NCBI RefSeq assembly: GCF_001412215.1
Contig: NZ_LLWP01000001.1
Location: forward strand, 1 to 64,000
Source of the DNA: Pedobacter sp. Hv1
GTDB lineage: Bacteria; Bacteroidota; Bacteroidia; Sphingobacteriales; Sphingobacteriaceae
Direction of reading: 5' to 3'
Length of the DNA stretch: 64,000 bases
Shown here: piece after piece, positions 34,804-42,437 of the stretch
How the letters are laid out: each line of letters starts with the position of its first letter
How positions within the stretch are numbered: position 1 is the first letter of the stretch
Translations under genes and position numbers: made by a program
The notes under the pieces: generated by a model
Told to the model about the DNA's origin: nothing
Database searches by the model: none
The model's input: only the letters and a program-made list of their open reading frames with translations

Positions 34804-36308
34804 AATGCAAACCCGATTTTAGCTAATTGTGCAGCGATTTCATCATTTAGGTCGGCTTCTTTGTCCATTTGTGTTTTTAACGTTGTGGTAAGTGCTTCCA
34901 TTTTATCGCTAAACGGAATGCCGTCATCTTCTACTGCTTCTAATCCAACATAACGTCCAGGGGTTAATACATAGCTATGTTTTTCTATTTCTTCGATTGT
35001 TGCACTTTTACAGAAACCTTTTACATTATGGTAGTTTCCGCCTTTTCGCCAATTGTGGTAAGTTTGTGTAATCAAGCCTAAATCTTCATCTCCTAACTCA
35101 CGATGTACACGATCTTTCATAAAGCCCATTAAGCTTGCGTCTATAAATAAGACTTCTTTGTGATGCTGACTTTTTTCACGGCGCATTATCCAAATACAAG
35201 CTGGTATTCCAGTATTGTAAAACAATTGTTTGGGTAATGCTACGATACAATCTACCAGATCATTTTCTATAAAATTACGACGTATTTCGCCTTCACCACT
35301 GGTATTACTGCTTAATGAACCGTTACTTAATACAGTCGCCATCACTCCACGTGGTGCTAGGTGGTAAAGCATATGTTGCAACCAACCGTAGTTAGCGTTG
35401 CCACTCGGAGGTACGCCATATTTCCAACGCCCGTCTTCTTGCAAAATATCAACGCCCCATTCGCTCTGGTTAAATGGTGGGTTGGCTAGGATATAATCAG
35501 CTTTCAAATCGGGGTGAGCATCTTTTAAGAAAGAACCCTCACTATTCCAAGCCACAAATTTAGAATTGATGTTGCGTATGGCAAGGTTCATTCGGGATAG
35601 TTTCCAAGTGGTTTGGTTGCTTTCTTGTCCGTAGACCGTAATATCATTTATTCTACCTTGGTGTTCGGTCACAAACTTTTCACTCATCACAAACATACCA
35701 CCACTACCACAAGCAGGGTCATATATTCTGCCTTTATAAGGTTCAATCATTTCTACCATCAATTTTACAATACTTTTGGGAGTGTAGAATTGTCCTCCTT
35801 TTTTACCCTCGGCATTGGCAAATTCACCTAGAAAGTACTCGTACACTCTACCAAAGAGGTCTTTCGATTTGCCATTTTCAACTTGTAAATCAGTATTGGA
35901 GATTAAGTCAATTAGCTCACCTAGCGCCGTTTTATCGAGGTTTGCTTTGCCATATACTTGTGGTAAAACGTTTTTTAGCTCTTTATTTTCAAGCTCAATG
36001 GCTTCCATCGCTTCATCAATCGTTTGTCCAATAGTTGGTATTTTGGCATTAGCTTGTATGTGGGGCCACCTTGCTTGTTTTGGTACAAAAAACGTGTTAA
36101 CAGCTAAATACTCATCTCTGTCCTCGGGATCTGAATATTCGTCATCTTTCAATTTGTCATACAATTCACCAAAGGATTCGGAGATGTATTTTAAGAAGAT
36201 TAATCCTAATACAACATGTTTGTATTCGGCAGCATCTATATTTTTGCGAAGTTTGTCTGCAGCTTTAAAAAGTTTTTGTTCAAATGTCGTATTGTCGGTT
36301 TTAGCCAT
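34800..36308 (-). CDS. hsdM: Type I restriction-modification DNA methyltransferase subunit M
   Basis: This 502-residue N6-adenine methyltransferase has an N-terminal helical HsdM domain (about 10-135), SAM-binding motif I DPACGSGG (197-204) and catalytic motif IV NPPF (276-279). It is the first gene of the five-gene operon hsdM-hsdS-PIN-DUF262-hsdR and overlaps hsdS by 4 bases. Two perfect dyads lie 130-160 bases upstream of its start. Confidence 0.97.
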   Translation of the reverse strand: MAKTDNTTFEQKLFKAADKLRKNIDAAEYKHVVLGLIFLKYISESFGELYDKLKDDEYSDPEDRDEYLAVNTFFVPKQARWPHIQANAKIPTIGQTIDEAMEAIELENKELKNVLPQVYGKANLDKTALGELIDLISNTDLQVENGKSKDLFGRVYEYFLGEFANAEGKKGGQFYTPKSIVKLMVEMIEPYKGRIYDPACGSGGMFVMSEKFVTEHQGRINDITVYGQESNQTTWKLSRMNLAIRNINSKFVAWNSEGSFLKDAHPDLKADYILANPPFNQSEWGVDILQEDGRWKYGVPPSGNANYGWLQHMLYHLAPRGVMATVLSNGSLSSNTSGEGEIRRNFIENDLVDCIVALPKQLFYNTGIPACIWIMRREKSQHHKEVLFIDASLMGFMKDRVHRELGDEDLGLITQTYHNWRKGGNYHNVKGFCKSATIEEIEKHSYVLTPGRYVGLEAVEDDGIPFSDKMEALTTTLKTQMDKEADLNDEIAAQLAKIGFAL

Positions 36309-36438
36309 TTATATTTTAATCGTTTGTAAATAAGTTAGTTATTATTATCCATTTCTAGAGGAGAGTTTTTGGCCTAACTTCCAAAAATCTGGAGTTATAA
36401 TCTGCTAATATATTAAAAAAAGCTTCTTATTGATTAAG

Positions 36439-36470
36439 GAACTATAGTTCTCATGACAGTATTTTACTGT
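36439..36470. promoter_or_regulatory. Two perfect dyads upstream of the RM operon
   Basis: GAACTATAGTTC (36439-36450) is a perfect 12-bp palindrome. ACAGTA-TTT-TACTGT (36456-36470) is a perfect 6-bp inverted repeat with a 3-base centre. Both lie upstream of hsdM in a 300-base gene-free stretch. They are candidate operators; no adjacent controller gene is visible. Confidence 0.35.
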
Positions 36471-36547
36471 TATATGAGGTTTTAAGATATCTTACGCTAA
36501 TCACACTAAAATCATTTATAATACTTTTCGATTGTTGTTAAGATTTA

Positions 36548-36587
36548 TGCCCGATAGGGCCGCCCGCTGTTTTTAGCGGCTCGGGCA
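36548..36587 (-). terminator. GC-rich nested hairpin downstream of the J-domain gene
   Basis: TGCCCGA (36548-36554) pairs with TCGGGCA (36581-36587), and inside this CCGCT (36564-36568) pairs with AGCGG (36575-36579). It lies 27 bases past the J-domain stop on the minus strand. The T tract is poor, so it may end or stabilise the transcript. Confidence 0.45.
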
Positions 36588-36613
36588 ACCCTTTGGATTA
36601 CAGGCGAATTTAA

Positions 36614-37096
36614 TTACGCCTTAATGTATCGATTTGAGGCCTTATTTCCATTGATAACCTCACTCCCATATTTTGAGCGAATTTCATCTAGCGATTTTTT
36701 TCCGCCCTTATTAACTTTGTATTCGCCTGTACGGAAATACCAGGCTAATTTTTTAGATGCAAATAAAAAACCTGCTTCCTTTAAAACTGCCTTTACAGCG
36801 AAGGTGTTGCCAGTAACCCAAATCCAGTATCCGACAATCTCAATGGTAATGCCCTGCAAATGGATGATTTTTTCAATAGCTTGTCTATATTCTTCAGAAA
36901 AACGGATTTCATTTTCCACCTCTTCTTCCGATAGATTACCGCCCTTGATCGCTTTAGCAGAGGCAAAGGCATATTCTTTGTTGATTTCCTGCATGGTGGC
37001 AGTATCACCGCCCAAATCGGGGTGAAATTCTTTAGCCAATTTTTTATAGGTCGCCTTTACTTCGTCAACCGTTTTACAATCTTTAAACCATTTCAT
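36614..37096 (-). CDS. J-domain protein of conjugative element
   Basis: This 160-residue protein has an N-terminal J domain (about 1-55) with the HPD motif in YKKLAKEFHPDLGGD, which stimulates Hsp70 ATPase. The C-terminal domain (about 85-150, EIVGYWIWVTGNTF, AGFLFASKKLAWYFRTGEY, LDEIRSKYGSE) is a type shared by phage and plasmid J proteins, with unknown role. It overlaps the upstream small ORF by four bases (ATGA). No DnaK partner is encoded nearby, so it probably works with the host chaperone. Confidence 0.88.
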   Translation of the reverse strand: MKWFKDCKTVDEVKATYKKLAKEFHPDLGGDTATMQEINKEYAFASAKAIKGGNLSEEEVENEIRFSEEYRQAIEKIIHLQGITIEIVGYWIWVTGNTFAVKAVLKEAGFLFASKKLAWYFRTGEYKVNKGGKKSLDEIRSKYGSEVINGNKASNRYIKA

Positions 37097-37230
37097 AAGC
37101 CGCTTTTTAAAATTTCCGTTTCAACTATCTTGATGTTCTTGGTATCGGACAGGCTACATTTTGTTTGCTCTTCTAATTCCGTTACGGATTTTAGTAGCGG
37201 TAGAACGGTTTCGATTTCTATTCGTACCAT
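37093..37230 (-). CDS. 45-residue acidic protein, translationally coupled to the J-domain gene
   Basis: An ATG at 37,230 opens a 45-codon frame (MVRIEIETVLPLLKSVTELE, then EQTKCSLSDTKNIKIVETEI, LKSGL). It ends in TGA overlapping the ATG of the J-domain gene. The composition is strongly protein-like and the ATGA junction supports translation. It overlaps the 3' part of the 76-residue ORF in another frame for about 77 bases, which suggests a frameshift or a compact overlap. Confidence 0.5.
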   Translation of the reverse strand: MVRIEIETVLPLLKSVTELEEQTKCSLSDTKNIKIVETEILKSGL

Positions 37231-37384
37231 TATATACAATTGATGTTTCATGTTTGGGAATGCTATAGAGGTTCTTAAATTCGGTTAATTGGCTTTCATA
37301 CGCATTGGGATTATCGTCCTTAAACTTTTCGGCGTACCCCTTATAAAAAAGCTGGTCAAGATATTCTGCAAATACTTCTTCCAT
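37154..37384 (-). CDS. Small conjugative-element protein of unknown function
   Basis: This 76-residue frame starts at ATG 37,384 (an alternative at 37,423 adds a less likely basic extension). The N-terminal 50 residues (MEEVFAEYLDQLFYKGYAEK, NAYESQLTEFKNLYSIPKHE) are well formed and helical. The last 25 become an odd Asn/Arg-rich run (NGTNRNRNRSTATKIRNG) exactly where the next ORF overlaps in another frame. The tail may be out-of-frame reading after a frameshift. Confidence 0.5.
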   Translation of the reverse strand: MEEVFAEYLDQLFYKGYAEKFKDDNPNAYESQLTEFKNLYSIPKHETSIVYNGTNRNRNRSTATKIRNGIRRANKM

Positions 37385-37431
37385 GATTTTAGGTTTAAAG
37401 CAATGCCCCTTTTTGAGGGGCATTTGCTCGG

Positions 37432-38013
37432 TTAAAGTGTGACTGAAATTTGCCCCTCAACCTCCGCCAGTTTATCCACGCAAAGCGTATTGATGTTTTT
37501 TGCGGTCTGGTCGATGATAAAAGGGTTTTTTGTGGTAAATGCCCTGCCTGTATCGTCTTTGATGGTCAGCGTACAGCCTTGAAAATGATTAAGGTTGGTT
37601 TCCTCTGCATCGTCCAACTGTGCCACCTCAAAAGCATCTAAGGTTTCGATCGTTTCCAATAACTTTTCCCTTTGGTTAGAAAGACGGTGTAAATCCTTGA
37701 TTTTTCTAAGGGTCTGCTCTAAATTCGGAGCAGGTTTTTCCTGCTCAAAATTTGCCTTGATTTCTTTTTTAGTTGGCTCATCCTTTTTTTCTTCCTTTGG
37801 GTTTGGAGTTCCAGCCTGTTTGTCCTTTACTTGCTCATTCAAGTTCACAAAACCGCTTTTGTCTGCTTCGGGTTTTTTGGCTTCGGTCTGTTCCTCTGCT
37901 TTTTTGGATACGGTGTTAACTGGGTTTCCAGCCACAAATTGTGGTGCTTTTTTGTCGTCTTTAACGGTGTTAGCCTGCTTAACCTGTCCGTTGTTTTTTT
38001 CTTTCGTTTCCAT
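37432..38013 (-). CDS. Conjugative-element hypothetical protein with lysine/glutamate-rich N-terminus
   Basis: This 193-residue soluble protein has a disordered, charged N-terminal half (about 1-95, rich in Lys, Glu, Pro). A helical, possibly coiled-coil segment follows (TLRKIKDLHRLSNQREKLLE, about 100-125), then a small compact C-terminal domain (LTIKDDTGRAFTTKNPFIIDQ). Proteins of this layout are common in Bacteroidota integrative elements, but I know of no function. It lies just past the large stem-loop at 38,118-38,201. Confidence 0.72.
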   Translation of the reverse strand: METKEKNNGQVKQANTVKDDKKAPQFVAGNPVNTVSKKAEEQTEAKKPEADKSGFVNLNEQVKDKQAGTPNPKEEKKDEPTKKEIKANFEQEKPAPNLEQTLRKIKDLHRLSNQREKLLETIETLDAFEVAQLDDAEETNLNHFQGCTLTIKDDTGRAFTTKNPFIIDQTAKNINTLCVDKLAEVEGQISVTL

Positions 38014-38117
38014 TTTCTATGGGTTTTAAATTTGTACTCCCTGCTTACTACCCTTGGGCAGGAGCCTTTTCTGGCTTTTTGTTAAGCAACCTCACCTGAT
38101 CAAGCAGGGATTACAGG

Positions 38118-38201
38118 CAAGGCTTTTGAGTAAAAAAATACGACCCGAAGCGCAGCGAGGTGTGGAGATTTTTTTTCCAAAACCCGAAGGGTTCAGCCTT
38201 G
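38118..38201. other. Long interrupted stem-loop in the conjugative element (oriT or RNA structure candidate)
   Basis: The arms pair in order: CAAGGC (38118-38123) with GCCTTG (38196-38201); TTTTG (38124-38128) with CAAAA (38178-38182); AAAAAAAT (38132-38139) with ATTTTTTT (38168-38175). A side hairpin ACCC-GAA-GGGT (38182-38192) sits in the right arm and a GC-rich loop at the top. The surrounding gene-free stretch (38,014-38,431) contains nothing else I could name apart from the leader of the plus-strand operon. Confidence 0.55.
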
Positions 38202-38431
38202 ACTAAGTGATCACTGCGAATCAGATATTTGCCACACAAACAGCCTAAAACCAGTTTATCAATCTTAAAAAACCTGTAAGTATTAATAGATCAAGATATT
38301 GTTAGGAAACGTCTAAAATTTTGGTCGAGCGGTACGAATAAGCTGGATTCCGAAAAAAATAGCATATCAGTTACACCTCATATGGTTATAACTTAATTTT
38401 TTTCTAAATTTACCTACCAAACTAAAACTTT

Positions 38432-38788
38432 ATGGATATTTTAACGCTAGCATCCACAGCTCTTATTCTCGCAAAGCCATTTCTCGAAAAAACCCAAGAG
38501 GGTGTAGCCCGAAAAGTTGGCGAGGATATTTGGAATCTGATCAAAATGCCCTTTACAAAAAAGGGTAAAGATCATACAGAAGACCTTGCCATCACAGATG
38601 AGGAACAATTTAAAAAAGAGTTGGAGCAACATCTTCATCAAGATGAAGAATTTGCAAAACAGCTAAGCAATCTTGTCAATCAATCGCAAAATCTTCTAAG
38701 TGGAAATTTTCAGCAGAATATAAATTCTTATGACAAGGTAGAAAAGCAGATTAATATTCAAACAAATACCGGAAGTATTAACATGTAA
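38432..38788 (+). CDS. Small first component of ABC-3C-like operon (candidate effector or helper)
   Basis: This 118-residue protein begins with a hydrophobic helix (MDILTLASTALILAKPFLEK), then VARKVGEDIWNLIKMPF. The opening is like those of EAD-type conflict proteins that start with 'ALILxKxxLEKxxEGVxxKVGE'. A charged middle follows, and the C-terminus is an Asn/Ile-rich tail (NFQQNINSYDKVEKQINIQT, then NTGSINM) that looks like a short strand repeat. The stop overlaps the next start by one base (TAATG), so it is coupled to the CTD-like gene. The hydrophobic N-terminus could insert in membranes. No enzyme motif is visible. Confidence 0.75.
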   Translation: MDILTLASTALILAKPFLEKTQEGVARKVGEDIWNLIKMPFTKKGKDHTEDLAITDEEQFKKELEQHLHQDEEFAKQLSNLVNQSQNLLSGNFQQNINSYDKVEKQINIQTNTGSINM

Positions 38789-39369
38789 TGCTGGAACATC
38801 AGAATATTAACAACGATGCTCCTATAGATAAGCAGATTAATGTTGGCCAATTAAATGGGACAATTGACTTTAGTAATATCAGTAGACTTGGCCAGCGCTT
38901 TAAACGTCTAAAGGAAGAGGTCGAAAAGGATATCCATTTATCCGATTTCATGGAAGATTTCAAAAATTACAATACCAAATTGGATGGTAAAAGTATGCCT
39001 GATAAGTTAACTGATGGTGGATTTAGTAATCTTGAAATTTTTCGGGCAACTAAAAGAAAACATATGTACAGCAAAAAGCTGGAAAAAAATAAGCTTTATG
39101 AAACTGCTCAGCTTATCGATATGGAACTTTTCAGTCTGATCAATCTTTATTTCGAAACTTATATTGAACCATTGATAGAAGAAGGTGCAGCAAAAACTGT
39201 GATAAAGCAGGCTGTTCTTGAAAAAATCGTTCAACCTATTATCGATCTAATCAATCAGGATGGAAAAGATGATACTTTCCTAAACTACACTACAGAAGAA
39301 ATCTACGGTATGATCTTCTTTCTTACTGGTAAATGTCATTTAAACTGGGCGGTCTATGATAGTATATAA
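38788..39369 (+). CDS. ABC-3C system C-terminal-domain (CTD)-like protein
   Basis: This 193-residue protein has an N-terminal segment (PIDKQINVGQLNGTIDFSNI) that echoes the tail of the preceding protein (KQINIQTNTGSINM), suggesting the two interact. From about residue 35 it is helical, and it ends in TTEEIYGMIFFLTGKCHLNW, which resembles the closing motif of ABC-3C CTD proteins. In known systems this domain is fused to an effector, but here no nuclease or protease precedes it. It overlaps the next gene by 14 bases. Confidence 0.65.
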   Translation: MLEHQNINNDAPIDKQINVGQLNGTIDFSNISRLGQRFKRLKEEVEKDIHLSDFMEDFKNYNTKLDGKSMPDKLTDGGFSNLEIFRATKRKHMYSKKLEKNKLYETAQLIDMELFSLINLYFETYIEPLIEEGAAKTVIKQAVLEKIVQPIIDLINQDGKDDTFLNYTTEEIYGMIFFLTGKCHLNWAVYDSI

Positions 39370-39877
39370 TCAGGCATTTGATTATTATCATGCAATTTAT
39401 CGTATGATAAGGTTACTTACTCATGTTAAGAAAGATGATTTTGTTGAACTTGATCGGCTACGTATTTGGGACTTTTATTTATTGTTTCCAGAACAAATAC
39501 ACACAATAACACTGAAAGATGGAGATAAGGATATTAAAGAGTTGAGGGCTAGGTTTGTAAAGCAGAGAAATAATCCATACAATCAGGTGTTTGACAATAA
39601 GAAGGTATTTGAGAAGTTACGCCCATATCAGTTAACAGCATTACAGTGTCTTGCATCATATGGAATAATAAACAAAGATTTATTGAAAGAAAATCGGGTT
39701 TCTATAATCTCAAGGGAAATTTTGAAAGATTATGAAGGGCGTTTTGAAGAATTAAGTTACACCGAGCAAAATATTATTACAATGATGGTCTATCACTTTT
39801 CATCCATATCAATGTTTGGCACCGATGGATTAAAAAGTAGAACTAAATTAATGGTTAGCAAATATGATTACCAATAA
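39356..39877 (+). CDS. ABC three-component system middle component, MC5-like
   Basis: This 173-residue protein opens with YNQAFDYYHAIYRMIRLL followed by VELDRLRIWDFYLLFPEQIH. This is the pattern I associate with ABC-3C middle component 5, a winged-helix-type protein thought to link the SMC-like ATPase to the effector. FEKLRPYQLTALQCLASYGII and the C-terminal helices fit that fold. It overlaps the CTD-like gene before it and the ATPase gene after it by 14 bases each, so all three must be translated together. Confidence 0.75.
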   Translation: MIVYNQAFDYYHAIYRMIRLLTHVKKDDFVELDRLRIWDFYLLFPEQIHTITLKDGDKDIKELRARFVKQRNNPYNQVFDNKKVFEKLRPYQLTALQCLASYGIINKDLLKENRVSIISREILKDYEGRFEELSYTEQNIITMMVYHFSSISMFGTDGLKSRTKLMVSKYDYQ

Positions 39878-41792
39878 CCTTTTTGTAAATCGATTAGTCG
39901 TTATTGCGCTGAACGGATCTGTTGCGTATGATGAGCAATTTCACAAAGGTGTAAATATAATACGTGGCGATAATAGTAGTGGAAAATCGACAGTCTCGAA
40001 CTTTATATTTTATATCTTAGGTGGAGAGTTTACAGATTTTGTCCCAGAAGCAAAAAAATGTTCTGAGGTGTTTGCTGAAACAGAAATGAATGGTGCAACG
40101 ATAACGCTAAGAAGGCAAATCGAGTTGGATGAAAATCGTAAGGTTAAAACCAGGACTTCAATTTATTTCTACTGGGGTAGTTATGAAGAGTCTAGAAATC
40201 CGCCACCTGATAAACACTGGCAGAAATTTGGATATAACTCATATCCTGAAACTAAAAGCTTTTCAAATGTAATTTTCGACAACCTTAACATTCCGGTAGT
40301 TAAAGGTGATAGTAATATCACTATACACCAGTTGTTGCGGTTAATGTATATAGATCAGGAGTCACCTACTAGTTCGTTGTTTGTATATGAACAATTTGAT
40401 TCCCAAATCACAAGGGAGACTACCGCGGATCTTTTACTTGGTATCTATAATGATGAGCTCTACCAAAATAAAAAGAGATTAATTGAATTGAATAAAGAGA
40501 TAGATGATATTAAAAGTGAAATTAAGGCAACAAAAGGCTTTTTCTCTGACGCATTACTTCTCAACCCTGCAAATATCGAAGTTAAGATTGAGAATGTACA
40601 AAAGCGGATTGGCATTATAGAACAGCAAATTTCTGATTTGAAGGCTGCGGATAGGGTTAAAACCATAAAGGCAGATAAGTTTAGGTATCAACAATTGTCT
40701 ACTGAAATTGCGAAACAGAGAATAGTCGTAACTAACTTAAAGGATAATTATGCTAATATTCAACATGAAATTTCGGATAACGATTTTTTTATAGGTTCAC
40801 TAAATGAAAAATTGAAGGCATTAAAAAACTCAACCGTTACAAGAGAATTTCTTAATAATTTTCAGTTGGAATACTGTCCAGAGTGCTTATCTGAAATTAA
40901 ACCTCATATCAAACCTGATGGTAAAGAATCCTGCAAATTATGTAAGGAAACTATAGACTCAACATACGGTCTTACACAAGCCAGACGAATGCAGCAGGAA
41001 ATAAATTTTCAAATTATTGAATCAAATAGCATTCAAAAAATATTAAAAGAAGAACTAGAAGGCCTTGTCCCTCAAATAAAAAAAGAGGCTGGAATACTGC
41101 AGGATCTACAAAAGCTTTTTGACAGCGAAATAGAAGACGTAAATACCAGTAGACAAGAACAAATTGAAAATTTAGCTACAGATAAAGGCGTTGCAGAGGG
41201 TGAAATCATGCAATTTAGAACGATGCTTGAAAATGCGCAGTTTTACACAGGATTACTCGAAAAAAGAGATTTGTTGATACGGGAAAGAGATCAAATTGAC
41301 GCTTTTATAAAACAAACCGAAAGACAGCAGAATACTCTGAAATTCCGTGTTGAGAATCAGATCAAAAAGGAAGCTTTATATTTCTTAACGAATGATTTTC
41401 ATCGTCAGGATGAATTCAAAAATGCTAATGACTTCCACATAGATTTCCCGAATAATATTGCTTTTTTATCCAGTAAATATGCCAAATACTCAGCGAGTTC
41501 AAATTTTTACCTTAAAATTTCAGCTAGATTTGCCTTGTTCTTGGCTTCGCTTTCAATCCCAGAAATGAGATATCCTCGTTTTATTTTAGCGGATAATATG
41601 GAAGATAAAGGAATTGAGGAGAAACGAGCCCAAAATTTTCAAAAAATACTTATCAATCGTCTTAAAGATTTCGATCCCTCATCATATCAGGTCATCTATA
41701 CAACTTCTTATATAACCGACGAATTAGATAAAAGTGATATGGTAGTTGGTAAGTTCCACACTGTTGCGAATCGCACGCTACAAAATTTGTAA
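39864..41792 (+). CDS. SMC/Rad50-like ABC ATPase of the ABC-3C system, with zinc-binding insert
   Basis: This 642-residue ATPase has Walker A GDNSSGKST (35-43) and a Q-loop-like LMYIDQES (about 160-167). A long coiled coil (about 200-330 and 370-500) is broken by a zinc-binding pair CPEC (338-341) and CKLC (357-360). A signature-like region YSASSNFYLKISARFALFLA (542-561) precedes Walker B RFILADNMEDKG (572-583), where the usual DE is DN. In ABC-3C systems the ATPase senses a cue, probably invading or damaged nucleic acid, and triggers an effector. The gene starts inside the MC5 gene and is followed after 7 bases by a DUF2971 gene. Confidence 0.88.
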   Translation: MITNNLFVNRLVVIALNGSVAYDEQFHKGVNIIRGDNSSGKSTVSNFIFYILGGEFTDFVPEAKKCSEVFAETEMNGATITLRRQIELDENRKVKTRTSIYFYWGSYEESRNPPPDKHWQKFGYNSYPETKSFSNVIFDNLNIPVVKGDSNITIHQLLRLMYIDQESPTSSLFVYEQFDSQITRETTADLLLGIYNDELYQNKKRLIELNKEIDDIKSEIKATKGFFSDALLLNPANIEVKIENVQKRIGIIEQQISDLKAADRVKTIKADKFRYQQLSTEIAKQRIVVTNLKDNYANIQHEISDNDFFIGSLNEKLKALKNSTVTREFLNNFQLEYCPECLSEIKPHIKPDGKESCKLCKETIDSTYGLTQARRMQQEINFQIIESNSIQKILKEELEGLVPQIKKEAGILQDLQKLFDSEIEDVNTSRQEQIENLATDKGVAEGEIMQFRTMLENAQFYTGLLEKRDLLIRERDQIDAFIKQTERQQNTLKFRVENQIKKEALYFLTNDFHRQDEFKNANDFHIDFPNNIAFLSSKYAKYSASSNFYLKISARFALFLASLSIPEMRYPRFILADNMEDKGIEEKRAQNFQKILINRLKDFDPSSYQVIYTTSYITDELDKSDMVVGKFHTVANRTLQNL

Positions 41793-41799
41793 GTTAAAG

Positions 41800-42342
41800 A
41801 TGGCAGTAAAGAAAATAAAAAAGCTCAATAGGTTTACCACGTTACCAGTTCTTCTTGATTTATTGGAGAGAAAAAAACTTACGCTTTTAGATCCAAAATT
41901 ATGGGATGACAAGAATGATTCAGAAGTAATTCTTGCCTATAAAGAAAAGAAAGGTATCAAAAATTTATTTGCCGTTTGCTTGGCCCATGGCGATGAAACG
42001 GTGCATCACTGGAAAACATTTTCTGACGGCATAAGTGGCTGTTTGATTGAATTCGATGCAGAAAAACTTTTTGATATTATAGATAAAATACCTGGTTTAC
42101 GTCACGATAAAATTTCTTATAGAAAACTCCTTCAAATTGAGAAAAGGGATACAATTATCGACATTGACAAAATGCCTTTTACAAAGCGTTGGCCGTATAG
42201 ATGTGAAGAGGAATATCGAATAATCGTAGAAAACAATACAGAGGATACATTCTTTGAAATTGATATTACTTTGGATATTATTAGACGAATAACGATTAGC
42301 CAGCATATGCCACAACCGATATATAACACTATTAAAAATTAA
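41800..42342 (+). CDS. DUF2971 protein, last gene of the ABC-3C-like operon
   Basis: This 180-residue soluble protein starts at ATG 41,800; the frame is open upstream inside the ATPase gene but that part is out of family. It shows the DUF2971 pattern: KLNRFTTLPVLLDLLERKKL, TLLDPKLWDDKNDSE, FAVCLAHGDETVHHWKTFSD, SGCLIEFD, and RWPYRCEEEYRIIV. DUF2971 proteins recur in defence islands, but their activity is not established. Its position 7 bases after the ATPase suggests it belongs to the system, perhaps as the effector or an accessory sensor. Confidence 0.85.
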   Translation: MAVKKIKKLNRFTTLPVLLDLLERKKLTLLDPKLWDDKNDSEVILAYKEKKGIKNLFAVCLAHGDETVHHWKTFSDGISGCLIEFDAEKLFDIIDKIPGLRHDKISYRKLLQIEKRDTIIDIDKMPFTKRWPYRCEEEYRIIVENNTEDTFFEIDITLDIIRRITISQHMPQPIYNTIKN

Positions 42343-42437
42343 TTAAGAGGTTTAAGAGGCGATCCAAGTAGTCGGATAAATCGTTCAACACTTTATGAAA
42401 ACAAAAGGTGGATCAACAGATTCAAAAAATAATACTG

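Noticed and set aside
35815..36333. 172-codon open frame antisense to hsdM
   Set aside because: It is a shadow of the hsdM coding frame; hsdM has full family motifs and normal operon overlap.
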